A stretch of DNA of 25,270 bases from Actinomyces sp. HMSC035G02 (GTDB lineage: Bacteria > Actinomycetota > Actinomycetes > Actinomycetales > Actinomycetaceae). This document shows, piece by piece, positions 6,969-14,681 of this stretch. Position numbers and translations under genes: made by a program. The DNA lies in the NCBI GenBank assembly GCA_001838165.1, contig KV835893.1:3031-28300 (forward strand), given 5' to 3'. How positions within the stretch are numbered: the first letter of the stretch is position 1; the number at the start of each line of letters is the position of its first letter. The notes under the pieces were generated by a model. That model was not told the origin of the DNA, searched no databases, and worked only from the letters and a program-made list of their open reading frames with translations.

Positions 6969-9572
6969 GTGGAGCATCACCCCAGCGGCGCACGCTCCCG
7001 CCGCGCCACGCACGCGAGGGCCGAGCCCCGGCCTCGTCGCGCCGTCGCGCGTACCCTGGCCGCCCTCCTCGTCGCGAGCGCAGCTGCCCTCCCCGGCCTC
7101 GTCGCCCCCGAGCGCGCGGATGCGGACCCCGCGCTCGAGCCCCCCGGCGGCGGCACCGTCCCCGTCACCTCATCTGCCGGCCGCCTCGGCGCGGCCACCA
7201 TCAACGGCTCCGGCTACGACCGAACGACCAACGTTCCCGACAACGCCTACGTCGGAACCGTGCGCGGCGCGGGCCCCTACGATGCGGCCGACCCCGCCCA
7301 GTCCTCGGCCCCCCTCCAGGCTGGGACCGCCCAGCCCATGCTGGACGCGGGAGTCGCCGCGGGCGACTACTGGACCTACATTGCGCGCGGCCTGCCCGCC
7401 GCCAACCCCGTCGCCACCGGCGTCATCTCGCCGCAGAACACCAACGCCCTGGGCTACAAGCCCAACAACCCCGGCGACGTCCCCATTGGCAAGCCCTTCC
7501 TGCTGGGCACCGTGCGACACAACAACTTCCAGGTGCTCTCCGCCAGCCAGTGGGTCCACTCGTCGATCGACGTCAACATCGGCGGCATCGAGGACTCCTT
7601 CCCCTTCGACCAGGAGGAGACCGAAGACGACACCGACACCACCGCGGCCCTCAGCGACGAGGGTGCCTATATGCTCGCCTCGCGCGCCAACGGCCCTTCC
7701 TCCTGCCCCGCCAACGCGCCCTACGCCGCCCTCAACCGCGACGCCGGACCGGGCGTCTGGTACTGCTACCGCCACGTCGGCAAGGGCCGAGGCAACCGCG
7801 ACATCTACACGAACAACCCGGCCGCCTACCCCGACGCCGCGGGCACGCCCGACCAGAGCCCCAACTCCGACGACGTGCTGACGATCTCGCGGACCACCTC
7901 GAACAAGACCGTCATGATCGACGGAATCCCGTACCGCCTCGTCATCGCCGGCTTCACCCCCAGCGGCGACGGTGTCTGCCCGGACACGCCGCCAGGCGGC
8001 GTCACCCCCGTCTCCACCTTCAGCTCGAAGGAAAACAAGACCTCCTACGGGTGCCTGTACGCCACCTTCAGCCAGGAGCGCTACATCCGCATCGCCAAGA
8101 CCGTCACCCCGGAATCCGAGGTCATCGGCGGCAAGATCCCCTCCTTCAACTTCACGACGCTGGGCATCGGCGACTTCGTCTCGCCCACGGGTGAGCCCCT
8201 CAAGACCGCCGAGAACGCTGGCGGCTTCGTCGACTGGTCCTCCTTCGAGGACAGCCCCCTGACCCCCACGGGCTACGGCAAGGACGGCACGGTGACGTCC
8301 GGGTACCAGGCCTTCATCCCCGGCTACTCCCAGTTCGTCATCGCCGAGACCGGCCCGCGCATCCCCGGGCGCCGCCCCCTGCGCTTCGGCGAACCCGGCT
8401 ACTTCGGCCCCTGGAAGGTCTCCGACGACCCGAACTCCGCGCGCTGGGAGCTCACCGACATCAACTGCGTGAACGGCATCGGCGAGGCCGTCAACGTCAC
8501 GCGCGACCCCATGACCGGCGGCATCGACTTCTCCGACGTGCCCCCGGCCAAGACCGCGGCCGCCGTGCCGATCACCTGCAACTTCACGATCCAGCAGCAG
8601 GCCCCCAAGCTGCGCATCGACAAGACCGTCGAAAGCGTCGAGGGCGCCTCGGGCGACACGATCACCGTCACCTACCGCGTCACCGCCACGAACGACGGCA
8701 CGATCGCGGGCACGACAGGTCGCCTCGTCGACACCCCGGCCTTCGCGCCCGGCCTCACCCTGCGCTCCGCCGCGATCGCCACCTCACTCGAGGGCCTGGG
8801 CGGCGCCCGCGAACAGAACCGCGCCGCCACCTACGTCCTTACCCAGGGCACCAACGTTGCGCCCGGGGCGTCCGCGACCTGGTTCATCCGCATGAAGGTC
8901 GCCCGCGACCCCAAGGCGGCCGGATACAGCGAGGCCGCCCTCGAGTGCGTCCCCTCGAACGGGCGCCTCACCCCGAGGCGCGGCCTCTACAACTCCGTCG
9001 CCGGCCCCTACGACCACGACGGCGCCGCCAACAACGAGGCCTGCGCCCCCGCCCGCCCGCGCTCCATCCGCATCGAAAAGGCCGGCACCCAGCCCGTCGG
9101 TACGGCCAACGAGGACGGCACCTACCCGCTCGAGGGCGCCGCCTTCGCGATCTACGACAACGAGGCCCTGACCGGTACCCCCGTGTCCACCTCCGACGGT
9201 GAATCGCAGTTCGTCACCGCGCCCCTCGAGACCGGCAAGACCTACTGGCTCGTCGAGACCCGCGCCCCCGCCGGACACGTCCTCCTGCCCCGCGCCGTGC
9301 CCTTCCATATCGAGGTGGGCACCGACGCCTCGGCCTCCACCGTGATCACCACCGACTTCGGTGCCGACGAGGGCTTCACCTCCGTGCGCGTCATCCCCGC
9401 CTCCGCAGGAACGGGCGCCGCCGCGCTGCCCGCCATCCGTGTCGTCGACACCCAGGTCGGCGTCCTGCCCAACTCCGGTGCCGGCGGCATTTACCCCCAC
9501 CTCGGCCTTGGCGCCGCCCTCCTCGGCCTCGCCGGCGCGTGCGCGTGGGCGCGGCGTTCCCGCACTGTTTGA
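6969..9572 (+). CDS. Second LPxTG-like fimbrial adhesin (LPNSG), paralogue of the first
   Basis: An 867-residue surface protein built like the adhesin at 867-3872. It has a basic, hydrophobic signal peptide (about 1-50) and an N-terminal adhesin region with LGYKPNNPGD and FLLGTVRHNNF, matching the first protein's equivalent segments. Shared CVNGIGE and QAPKLR motifs follow. A DUF11-like domain starts near 546 and a prealbumin-like domain near 700, with E-box VETRAP near 760. The sorting signal is LPNSG at 833-837, then a helix and ARRSR. GTG at 6969 is preceded by GGAGG at 6960-6964. It appears to have its own promoter and is isolated from the sortase by a hairpin. It is likely an alternative tip or a monomeric wall adhesin; the sequence does not say which. 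Confidence 0.85.
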   Translation: MEHHPSGARSRRATHARAEPRPRRAVARTLAALLVASAAALPGLVAPERADADPALEPPGGGTVPVTSSAGRLGAATINGSGYDRTTNVPDNAYVGTVRGAGPYDAADPAQSSAPLQAGTAQPMLDAGVAAGDYWTYIARGLPAANPVATGVISPQNTNALGYKPNNPGDVPIGKPFLLGTVRHNNFQVLSASQWVHSSIDVNIGGIEDSFPFDQEETEDDTDTTAALSDEGAYMLASRANGPSSCPANAPYAALNRDAGPGVWYCYRHVGKGRGNRDIYTNNPAAYPDAAGTPDQSPNSDDVLTISRTTSNKTVMIDGIPYRLVIAGFTPSGDGVCPDTPPGGVTPVSTFSSKENKTSYGCLYATFSQERYIRIAKTVTPESEVIGGKIPSFNFTTLGIGDFVSPTGEPLKTAENAGGFVDWSSFEDSPLTPTGYGKDGTVTSGYQAFIPGYSQFVIAETGPRIPGRRPLRFGEPGYFGPWKVSDDPNSARWELTDINCVNGIGEAVNVTRDPMTGGIDFSDVPPAKTAAAVPITCNFTIQQQAPKLRIDKTVESVEGASGDTITVTYRVTATNDGTIAGTTGRLVDTPAFAPGLTLRSAAIATSLEGLGGAREQNRAATYVLTQGTNVAPGASATWFIRMKVARDPKAAGYSEAALECVPSNGRLTPRRGLYNSVAGPYDHDGAANNEACAPARPRSIRIEKAGTQPVGTANEDGTYPLEGAAFAIYDNEALTGTPVSTSDGESQFVTAPLETGKTYWLVETRAPAGHVLLPRAVPFHIEVGTDASASTVITTDFGADEGFTSVRVIPASAGTGAAALPAIRVVDTQVGVLPNSGAGGIYPHLGLGAALLGLAGACAWARRSRTV

Positions 9573-9610
9573 TTCGCGCGAGGCCGGGGCTCGATCCCGC
9601 TTCACGTCCC

Positions 9611-9675
9611 CTGTGGCGCGCGCCCGCCGTGCCTGTGGCGTTCCCCGCCGCACTTGTGGCGCGTGCCCGCCGTGC
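9611..9675. repeat. Three-unit degenerate 21-22-bp tandem repeat
   Basis: Units at 9611-9632, 9633-9653 and 9654-9675 begin with CTGTGGCG or TTGTGGCG and share CCCGCCG. They lie in the non-coding gap after the second adhesin (9573-9917). No gene is supportable in that gap. Confidence 0.55.
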
Positions 9676-9721
9676 TACCGACGCGCACGGCCCCGACCCG
9701 GCCCTGTGGTTTCTCAACAAT

Positions 9722-9828
9722 GTCGCACGTAATTCCCCTGTGCTTATTTCGGACTTTGAAATTGCATCGTTGGAATTGCAACGTTTGTGGGCTATGTCCA
9801 AAAATGACCGTGTTAAATTACGTGCGAC
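9722..9828 (+). repeat. Inverted-repeat intergenic element, copy 3 (ACGT arm type)
   Basis: Arms GTCGCACGTAATT at 9722-9734 and AATTACGTGCGAC at 9816-9828 are perfect complements. The inner CCCC on the left has lost its partner on the right (GTTA). The core at about 9746-9787 aligns with other copies (CTTTGAAATTGCATCGTTGG). It lies 149 nt downstream of the second adhesin gene, on the same strand. Confidence 0.85.
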
Positions 9829-9913
9829 TTTAGGGGGACCCAAGAAAAGGGGGGTACACATAGCGCGGCCGCCCCCGCGCGAGGCGAGCGCGACCGCGGT
9901 GGGCCTCGTCCCC

Positions 9914-9919
9914 TACGAT
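9914..9919 (+). promoter_or_regulatory. Candidate -10 box, leaderless start for the nucleosidase gene
   Basis: TACGAT ends 7 nt before the ATG at 9927, so transcription would start at or next to the start codon. No clear Shine-Dalgarno site precedes that ATG. Confidence 0.4.
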
Positions 9920-9926
9920 GGGAACC

Positions 9927-10670
9927 ATGAACCTCAGCTTCCCCGAGCGCATCCGCGTCGACGCCATCATCCAAGCCGCCATGGACATGGAGGCCGCGCC
10001 CCTCCTGCACGAGCTCGCGCCCATCGGGGACGACGAGACGCCCCAGGCCATCCTCGCGGGCACCCACAAGGCCCAGCGCTTCGTGCTCGGCATCCTCGAC
10101 GGCCGCACCGTCCTGGTCGTCACCTCCGGCATCGGCCTGGCCAACGCCGCCTCCGCGACCGCGCGCGCCCTCACCCTCGTCGAGGCACCCATCGTCATCG
10201 CGGCCGGCACCACCGGCGGCCTCGCCCGCGACATCAACGTCGGCGACATCGCCGCCGGCACCCGCGCCATCTACGGGCAGGCCGACGCGACCGCCTTCGG
10301 CTACGCCATGGGCCAGGTCCCCCAGATGCCCGTCGACTACACCACCTCCGAAGCCGCCGAAGAGCGCCTGCCCCTCCTGCGCGGACTCATCGATCACCCC
10401 GTGCGCCGCGGTCGCATCGTCTCCTCCGACTCCTTCTGCACCGAGGCCAACGTCGGCCCCATGCGCGAGCGCTTCCCCGACGCCATCGGCACCGACATGG
10501 AAACCTGCGCGATGGCCCAGGTGTGCTGGTCCTCCGACGTCGACTGGATCTCGCTGCGAGCCGTCTCCGACCTGTGCGGCCCCACGGCCGACCAGGCCTT
10601 CCACATGGACGGTGCTCGCGCCGCCGCCCACAGCGCCCAGGCCGTGCGCGCCTACCTGACGCTGCTCTGA
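9927..10670 (+). CDS. mtnN: MTA/SAH nucleosidase-like purine nucleosidase
   Basis: A 247-residue cytosolic enzyme of the PNP/UDP phosphorylase family. It is predicted to hydrolyse 5'-methylthioadenosine and S-adenosylhomocysteine to adenine plus the thioribose sugar, for methionine and SAM recycling. Visible family features are the N-terminal MDME with the acid/base candidate Glu22, a VTSGIGLANAA phosphate/ribose loop (about 66-75), AAGTTGGL (92-99), SSDSF (166-170), GTDMETCAMAQVC with ribose-binding Glu192, and RAVSD with Asp215. The length is normal for the family. The ATG at 9927 is chosen over one at 9918 because the latter overlaps the candidate -10 box. Another nucleosidase specificity in the same family (for example futalosine) cannot be excluded. 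Confidence 0.85.
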   Translation: MNLSFPERIRVDAIIQAAMDMEAAPLLHELAPIGDDETPQAILAGTHKAQRFVLGILDGRTVLVVTSGIGLANAASATARALTLVEAPIVIAAGTTGGLARDINVGDIAAGTRAIYGQADATAFGYAMGQVPQMPVDYTTSEAAEERLPLLRGLIDHPVRRGRIVSSDSFCTEANVGPMRERFPDAIGTDMETCAMAQVCWSSDVDWISLRAVSDLCGPTADQAFHMDGARAAAHSAQAVRAYLTLL

Positions 10671-10685
10671 GCGCCGCCTCGGCTA

Positions 10686-10691
10686 TACCCT
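10686..10691 (+). promoter_or_regulatory. Candidate -10 box before the phosphatase gene
   Basis: TACCCT in the 77-bp gap, 56 nt before the ATG, is identical to the candidate before the sortase gene. No -35 match was seen. Confidence 0.3.
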
Positions 10692-10747
10692 GCGGCCCCC
10701 ACTGAACCGCGCCCCGGCCTCGTCGCCCCGAACGAACGGAAACGATC

Positions 10748-11254
10748 ATGACCCGCCCCGCACGCGTCCTCATGGTGTGCACCGGCAACATCTGCCGATC
10801 CACGATGGCTCACGCGATCCTCGAACAGGCCGCCGCGCGCGCCGGCGTGGACGTCGTCGTCGATAGCGCCGGCGTCTCCGACGAGGAAGCCGGCAACCCG
10901 ATCGACCGCCGCGCCGCCCGCGTCCTGCGCGACGCCGGGTACGCCGTGCCCGACCACCGCGCGCGCCAGATCCGCGCCGGCGAGCTGGGGGAGTGGGACC
11001 TCATCCTGGCCATGACCTCGCGCCACCTGAACGTCCTGGAGCGCCTCTTTGATCGTGCAGGGGTTGAGCACGAGGGCGCGCCCGCGTCCGCTTTAGATCT
11101 GGCCGAGGGGCCGCGCGTGTGCCTGTACCGCGACCTCGACCCCGAGGGCAGCGGCGACGTGCCCGACCCGTGGTACGGCGGCCACCAGGACTTCCTCGAC
11201 ACCCTCGAGGTCATTGAGCGAGTCACCCCGCAGATTTTGAGGATTCTCAGCTGA
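10748..11254 (+). CDS. Low-molecular-weight protein-tyrosine phosphatase
   Basis: A 168-residue cytosolic phosphatase of the LMW-PTP family, acting on phosphotyrosine (or related arsenate-reductase-fold substrates). The P-loop is VCTGNICRS, with nucleophile Cys11 and Arg17 in the CX5R signature. The general acid is Asp140 in DPWYGG. Both essential elements are intact and the length is typical. GGAAACG lies just upstream of the ATG. In actinobacteria this family is linked to dephosphorylation of tyrosine kinases or secretion into host cells; no kinase or capsule gene is visible here, so the partner is unknown. The phosphatase is clearer than an arsenate reductase because of the DPWYGG loop. 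Confidence 0.92.
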   Translation: MTRPARVLMVCTGNICRSTMAHAILEQAAARAGVDVVVDSAGVSDEEAGNPIDRRAARVLRDAGYAVPDHRARQIRAGELGEWDLILAMTSRHLNVLERLFDRAGVEHEGAPASALDLAEGPRVCLYRDLDPEGSGDVPDPWYGGHQDFLDTLEVIERVTPQILRILS

Positions 11255-11308
11255 CAAGCGCGGTGTGTTGGCCTGTTCCGCGCGCGGACTGATTCCTCGT
11301 TGCCCCAT

Positions 11309-11424
11309 TAATTTCGCACGTAATTCCCCTGAGGGATCTTCGGGTTACCCCGAGAAAACCGCATGATTTCAACGATCTGGATTCAAATGTTGAAATAGTG
11401 GTGAGGGAATTACGTGCGAAATTA
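11309..11424 (-). repeat. Inverted-repeat intergenic element, copy 4 (ACGT arm type), overlapping a stop codon
   Basis: Arms TAATTTCGCACGTAATTCCC at 11309-11328 and the exact complement at 11405-11424 give 20 perfect pairs. The core on the minus strand aligns with other copies (CAGATCGTTGAAATCATGCGG split over about 11350-11390). The right arm contains the TAA stop codon (11422-11424) of the minus-strand DUF559 gene. It separates two convergent genes. Confidence 0.87.
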
Positions 11425-12360
11425 GTGTTGAAGGTGATAACTAGGCAGGTATCCGCGCAGGATGTTGAGGAAGTCGGCGTTCTTCACTGCGTCGCGCGCG
11501 TCCTCCGTTCTGGTGTCAGGTACGAGGCGACGGAGGGCTGTCACCGAGACCGGGACCTCTCGCGCGAAGTCGCCATTCATGACGTCGTCATAGGTGAATC
11601 GAAGGACGACGTATCCGCGCCGTAAAAGTTCTCGATCGCGTTTGAGGTCCTTCTCGCGCTGCTCTTTCGATGAGTGGAAGGCCCACCCATCCACCTCGAT
11701 GATGATGAAGCCGAGGATGATCATGTCGACCTCGCCGACTCCTTCGATCCAGACCCCGACCTGCGGTGTCAGCCCCATGTCGATGAGCTGCAAGCGGGCA
11801 ACGGTTTCGAGGATTGAGCGGGCTCGGTCCGACGAGAGGGAAAGCGCTTCTTTGAGGTGAGGCAGTCGGCTGCCCGTTGGTGGGATAGCGAGCGTCGAGA
11901 TGTCGTAGAGTCCGCGATTGCGCGCGGCATCAAGCATGGGCAGTGAGACTTTGAGTGGCATGCAGACGAGCACTCGCTCCAAGACTGTCCCGATGCTGGC
12001 GACGTGTGTACGCCTTTCTTCGTCACTCATGATCTGTTCCCTATGGATGCATACGTCATCGAAGCGGCGTAGCTTCGACGGGTGCATTCCACGGTTATAC
12101 GCAACTGACAGGTGGGTCTTTTGCGGGCGTTCCTCCATGAGGATCGGAAGTTCGTATATGGGTGCAGCGCTCACGCAGGAGATGCACGCGTTGTATACGA
12201 AAGCGCGTACCTGATCTAACGTGTACCTGGTGTGGTCGTAGATCCAACCGCGGTAGTGACTGATGCCAGCTGGCAGCATCGAAGGAGTGAGCTCTGCGTG
12301 GCGCAGGCTCGATAGTTTGGTGATTCCGTGCCGTTTATGTAGCTCTTCGTTGAGGTCCAT
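11422..12360 (-). CDS. DUF559 (PD-(D/E)XK nuclease-like) protein
   Basis: A 312-residue protein whose C-terminal third looks like a DUF559/Vsr-type endonuclease fold: GVGEVDM (Asp212), IIEVDGWAFHS (Glu222 and Asp224), then a basic helix REKDLKRDRELLRRGY and VLRFTYDDV. The N-terminal two thirds match the region often found before DUF559 in actinobacterial proteins annotated as AbiEi-like, but I see no clear DNA-binding motif. The true role is unknown. Base composition is less GC-rich than that of the neighbours, hinting at accessory origin. No partner toxin gene is adjacent. The ATG at 12360 has no ribosome site and lies 9 nt after a TAGCAT box, suggesting a very short leader. Confidence 0.75.
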   Translation of the reverse strand: MDLNEELHKRHGITKLSSLRHAELTPSMLPAGISHYRGWIYDHTRYTLDQVRAFVYNACISCVSAAPIYELPILMEERPQKTHLSVAYNRGMHPSKLRRFDDVCIHREQIMSDEERRTHVASIGTVLERVLVCMPLKVSLPMLDAARNRGLYDISTLAIPPTGSRLPHLKEALSLSSDRARSILETVARLQLIDMGLTPQVGVWIEGVGEVDMIILGFIIIEVDGWAFHSSKEQREKDLKRDRELLRRGYVVLRFTYDDVMNGDFAREVPVSVTALRRLVPDTRTEDARDAVKNADFLNILRGYLPSYHLQH

Positions 12361-12369
12361 GCACAGATC

Positions 12370-12375
12370 ATGCTA
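12370..12375 (-). promoter_or_regulatory. Candidate -10 box, near-leaderless, DUF559 gene
   Basis: TAGCAT on the minus strand lies 9 nt upstream of the ATG. The start would be at or a few nt before the start codon, and no Shine-Dalgarno site is present. Confidence 0.4.
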
Positions 12376-12425
12376 CTTTGTGGCGCTTTGTGTGAGCTGT
12401 TTGAAAAATCTGTGGATAACTAAGA

Positions 12426-12539
12426 AATTTCGCACGTAATTCCCCGCCGAGGTCTTTTTGAAACCTCGTGAAAACCGCATGATTTCAACGATCTGATTTC
12501 AAATCTTGAAAGAAGTGCGGGGGAATTACGTGCGAAATT
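12426..12539 (-). repeat. Inverted-repeat intergenic element, copy 5 (ACGT arm type)
   Basis: Arms AATTTCGCACGTAATTCCCC at 12426-12445 and its exact complement at 12520-12539 form 20 perfect pairs, the longest arms seen with copy 4. The minus-strand core reads CTTTCAAGATTTGAAATCAG followed by ATCGTTGAAATCATGCGG. It begins 12 nt after the stop of the minus-strand CcdA-thioredoxin gene. Confidence 0.88.
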
Positions 12540-12551
12540 GAAAAGCGGAAC

Positions 12552-13904
12552 TCAGTCTGGCAGGGAGGCACCCGCCTGGGTGAGGAGGGTGCGGATCTGC
12601 TCCTCGACGCCCTTCGTGCCGCGGCCCATCGCGACCAGCTTGCCGTCCGTGCCCGCGATGAAGTGCGTCGGCCACGCCGTCGCGCCGTAAGCCTTGAAGG
12701 CCTCGAGGTCGGGGTCCAGGGCGACCGGGTAGGTGATGCCCAGCTTCTCGATCGACGCGTTCACGACCGACGCGTCGCGCTCGTAGGCCTGCTGGGGCGA
12801 GTGCACGCCCACGACGACCAGCCCGTAGTCCTTGTACTTCTCGTAGATGGCCTCGAGCTCGGGGATCTCGCGCTGGCAGTTTGTGCACGAGCTCGACCAG
12901 AAGTCCACGAGCGTCACCGTGCCGGACGGCTGGCCCAGGGAGTTGAGCCACTCCGAGGCCTGGATCGTCGGCATCGCGCCGCAATCCTTCGCACCATTAC
13001 GCGCGCACTGCGCGAAGTCGGTGCTCGCCTCGACGTCCTTCTCGGGCTCGCACGCACCGTCCTCACAGGCGCCTTCAGTGCTGGCCTCGAGCGAGGCCGT
13101 GTAGTCGGGGATCATGCGCTGCAGGGCCATCGGGGCGTCCGTCGCGATACCCAGCGCGAGCGCGATCATGGCGACGCCCGCAGCGATGCGCAGCGGCTGC
13201 TGGCGGGTCTTCAGGAAGCGGGCGGCGACGCCCGAACCGGCGATCGCGACGATCATCAGCGGGATCGACACGCCGATCGCGAAGGAGATGGCCAGGCCGA
13301 TGATGTGCCACGTGATCTGCCCGGAGCTGGAGGCCACGATGATCGAGGTCAGCACCGGACCCGCGCACGGCACGAACGCCGCGCCCAGGACGAGGCCGAG
13401 GCCGAAGCCCGCGCTGTTGCCCGTCGTGCGGAGTGCCAGGCGCGCGAAGGGGCGCTCGAGCACTTCCATGATCTTCGGGACGATCATGCCGATGCCGACG
13501 GCCAGCAGCAGGACGATGCCGGTCCAGCGGATCAGTGCCTGCGGCAGGTTCAGCAGGCTCAACAGCGCCGAACCCGCGACGGTGATCAGCATGAACGAGG
13601 TGACCAGGCCCAGGACGATGAGCACGGGACGACGGGTCACCGAGTCGCTGCCGTCGGCCTTCACGGCTGCCTTCTTCGGCGCTTCTCCACCCAGGTTCAC
13701 GCCCGGGGCGACGCGGAAGAGAGACGGGTCGATGCCCGCCTTTGCGTCCGGGGAGGATGCGGATCGAGGAGCCCCGGCCTCGTTCGAGGGGGACGCCGAG
13801 GCGCGGGAGCCAGCGGCTCCGAGGAATAGTGCGGGTAGGACGGGAAGGATGCACGGGGAGATGCCCGTGATGAAGCCTCCAAGAAGGCCAAGCAAGAGGA
13901 ACAT
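12552..13904 (-). CDS. CcdA-like transmembrane electron carrier fused to a thioredoxin-like domain
   Basis: A 450-residue fusion of DipZ type. Residues 1-260 form a CcdA/DsbD-beta membrane domain of about six helices with the two conserved cysteines, Cys18 (SPCILP) and Cys180 (FVPCAGP). It carries reducing power from cytosolic thioredoxin across the membrane. Residues about 315-450 form a TlpA-like thioredoxin domain with active site CTNC (Cys340/Cys343) and cis-proline WPTHF (Pro412). AGGTGA lies close to the ATG. Two oddities are a Ser/Ala/Pro-rich insertion at 31-90 between the first two helices, and four cysteines (280, 285, 300, 308) in the linker. No cytochrome c gene is nearby, so the substrate may be another exported thiol protein or peroxidase. 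Confidence 0.9.
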   Translation of the reverse strand: MFLLLGLLGGFITGISPCILPVLPALFLGAAGSRASASPSNEAGAPRSASSPDAKAGIDPSLFRVAPGVNLGGEAPKKAAVKADGSDSVTRRPVLIVLGLVTSFMLITVAGSALLSLLNLPQALIRWTGIVLLLAVGIGMIVPKIMEVLERPFARLALRTTGNSAGFGLGLVLGAAFVPCAGPVLTSIIVASSSGQITWHIIGLAISFAIGVSIPLMIVAIAGSGVAARFLKTRQQPLRIAAGVAMIALALGIATDAPMALQRMIPDYTASLEASTEGACEDGACEPEKDVEASTDFAQCARNGAKDCGAMPTIQASEWLNSLGQPSGTVTLVDFWSSSCTNCQREIPELEAIYEKYKDYGLVVVGVHSPQQAYERDASVVNASIEKLGITYPVALDPDLEAFKAYGATAWPTHFIAGTDGKLVAMGRGTKGVEEQIRTLLTQAGASLPD

Positions 13905-13991
13905 AGGTTCACCTTACTTGGAAGTAGTTGAAAATGCATGCTAATTGTCGCATGCAAGCGCACAAACGGATGTCATAGCGCAGCCGCGCCC
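13905..13991. promoter_or_regulatory. Gap with small GCATGC dyad upstream of the CcdA-thioredoxin gene
   Basis: TGCATGC at 13935-13941 and GCATGCA at 13950-13956 form an inverted repeat with an 8-nt spacer. The right part, TCGCATGCAA, equals the arm of the ATGC-type elements. The sequence on the minus strand just before the gene (AGGTGAACCT) is partly palindromic and contains the ribosome site. Confidence 0.4.
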
Positions 13992-14681
13992 CTACAGCGA
14001 CAGGACCAGGTCCGCGCGCTCCTTCGTGCGATCGACGAGGGCCATGTTCGCCGCGTCCACCGTGCGCACCCAGTGTGCGGCGTCCGCTCGGTCGCGGCCA
14101 AAGCTCATGTGCCGGTCGATCAAACGCGACGCAAGCTCGTCGAATGGAGTGTCAATAAAGACGAGCAGGTCGATGAGGCCGCGCACGTCCGCCCAGCCGG
14201 GCAGCTCGAGGCCCAGGTAGTTGCCCTCCGTGATGACGACGCCGTCGACCTCGACGGGCAGGGAGGCGGCGACGGGCTCGTGCAGGTCGCGCCGGTAATC
14301 GGGGGCGAGGACCACGCCGTCCGCGCGGCGCACGCGCCCCAGGAGTGCAACGTACCCGCCCACGTCGAAGGTGTCGGGCGCGCCCTTGTGGTCGGCGATC
14401 CCTCGCGCGGCCAGCACCGCGTTGGACATGTGGAAGCCATCCATGGGCGCCAGGCCCGCGACGGGGATGCCGGCCTCGGGCAGGGCGCGCGCCAGTTCGG
14501 CGGCGATCGTCGTCTTGCCGGTCCCGGGAGGACCGGTCAGGCCCAGCACGCGCACGGGGTCACCGAGGCGTGCGCGCTCGGCCACGGCCTCGACGATGTG
14601 CTTGGTGATCGACGAGGCCTGGGCGCACTCAAGGGAGGCAGCAGTTGCCTGTGGTCCCGAGCTCGCCCGAGAGGAAGTCAC
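13992..14681 (-). CDS. P-loop nucleoside/sugar kinase family protein
   Basis: A 229-residue cytosolic kinase of the uridine kinase/pantothenate kinase-like P-loop family. Walker A GPPGTGKT is at 50-57. APMDGFHM (78-85) is the family's substrate-side motif, also seen in PanK and uridine kinase. A downstream VDGVVITEGNYL strand/Walker B-like segment and a Lid-type DRHMSFGRDR (arginines for phosphate) follow. The substrate cannot be fixed from sequence; YggC/FrcK-like and nucleoside kinases look alike. The GTG at 14681 is chosen because it forms a GTGA overlap with the stop of the phosphoribosyltransferase gene, implying translational coupling. A start 60 nt farther upstream would overlap that gene more deeply without benefit. 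Confidence 0.8.
   Translation of the reverse strand: MTSSRASSGPQATAASLECAQASSITKHIVEAVAERARLGDPVRVLGLTGPPGTGKTTIAAELARALPEAGIPVAGLAPMDGFHMSNAVLAARGIADHKGAPDTFDVGGYVALLGRVRRADGVVLAPDYRRDLHEPVAASLPVEVDGVVITEGNYLGLELPGWADVRGLIDLLVFIDTPFDELASRLIDRHMSFGRDRADAAHWVRTVDAANMALVDRTKERADLVLSL

Noticed and set aside
11258..11283. GCGCGG/CCGCGC hairpin after the phosphatase gene as a terminator
   Set aside because: A 6-bp stem with a 14-nt loop is common by chance in GC-rich DNA, and element copy 4 right after it is a better candidate.
12411..12419. Perfect DnaA-box sequence (TGTGGATAA) upstream of the DUF559 gene
   Set aside because: It is a single 9-mer without a cluster of boxes, an AT-rich unwinding region or dnaA/dnaN nearby; one match is not strong evidence of an origin or regulation.
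13892..13922. DtxR/IdeR-type iron box overlapping the start of the CcdA fusion gene (TAGGTTCACCTTAC)
   Set aside because: Only about 12 of 19 positions agree with the consensus and the dyad overlaps the ribosome site, whose own AGGTGA makes much of the match.
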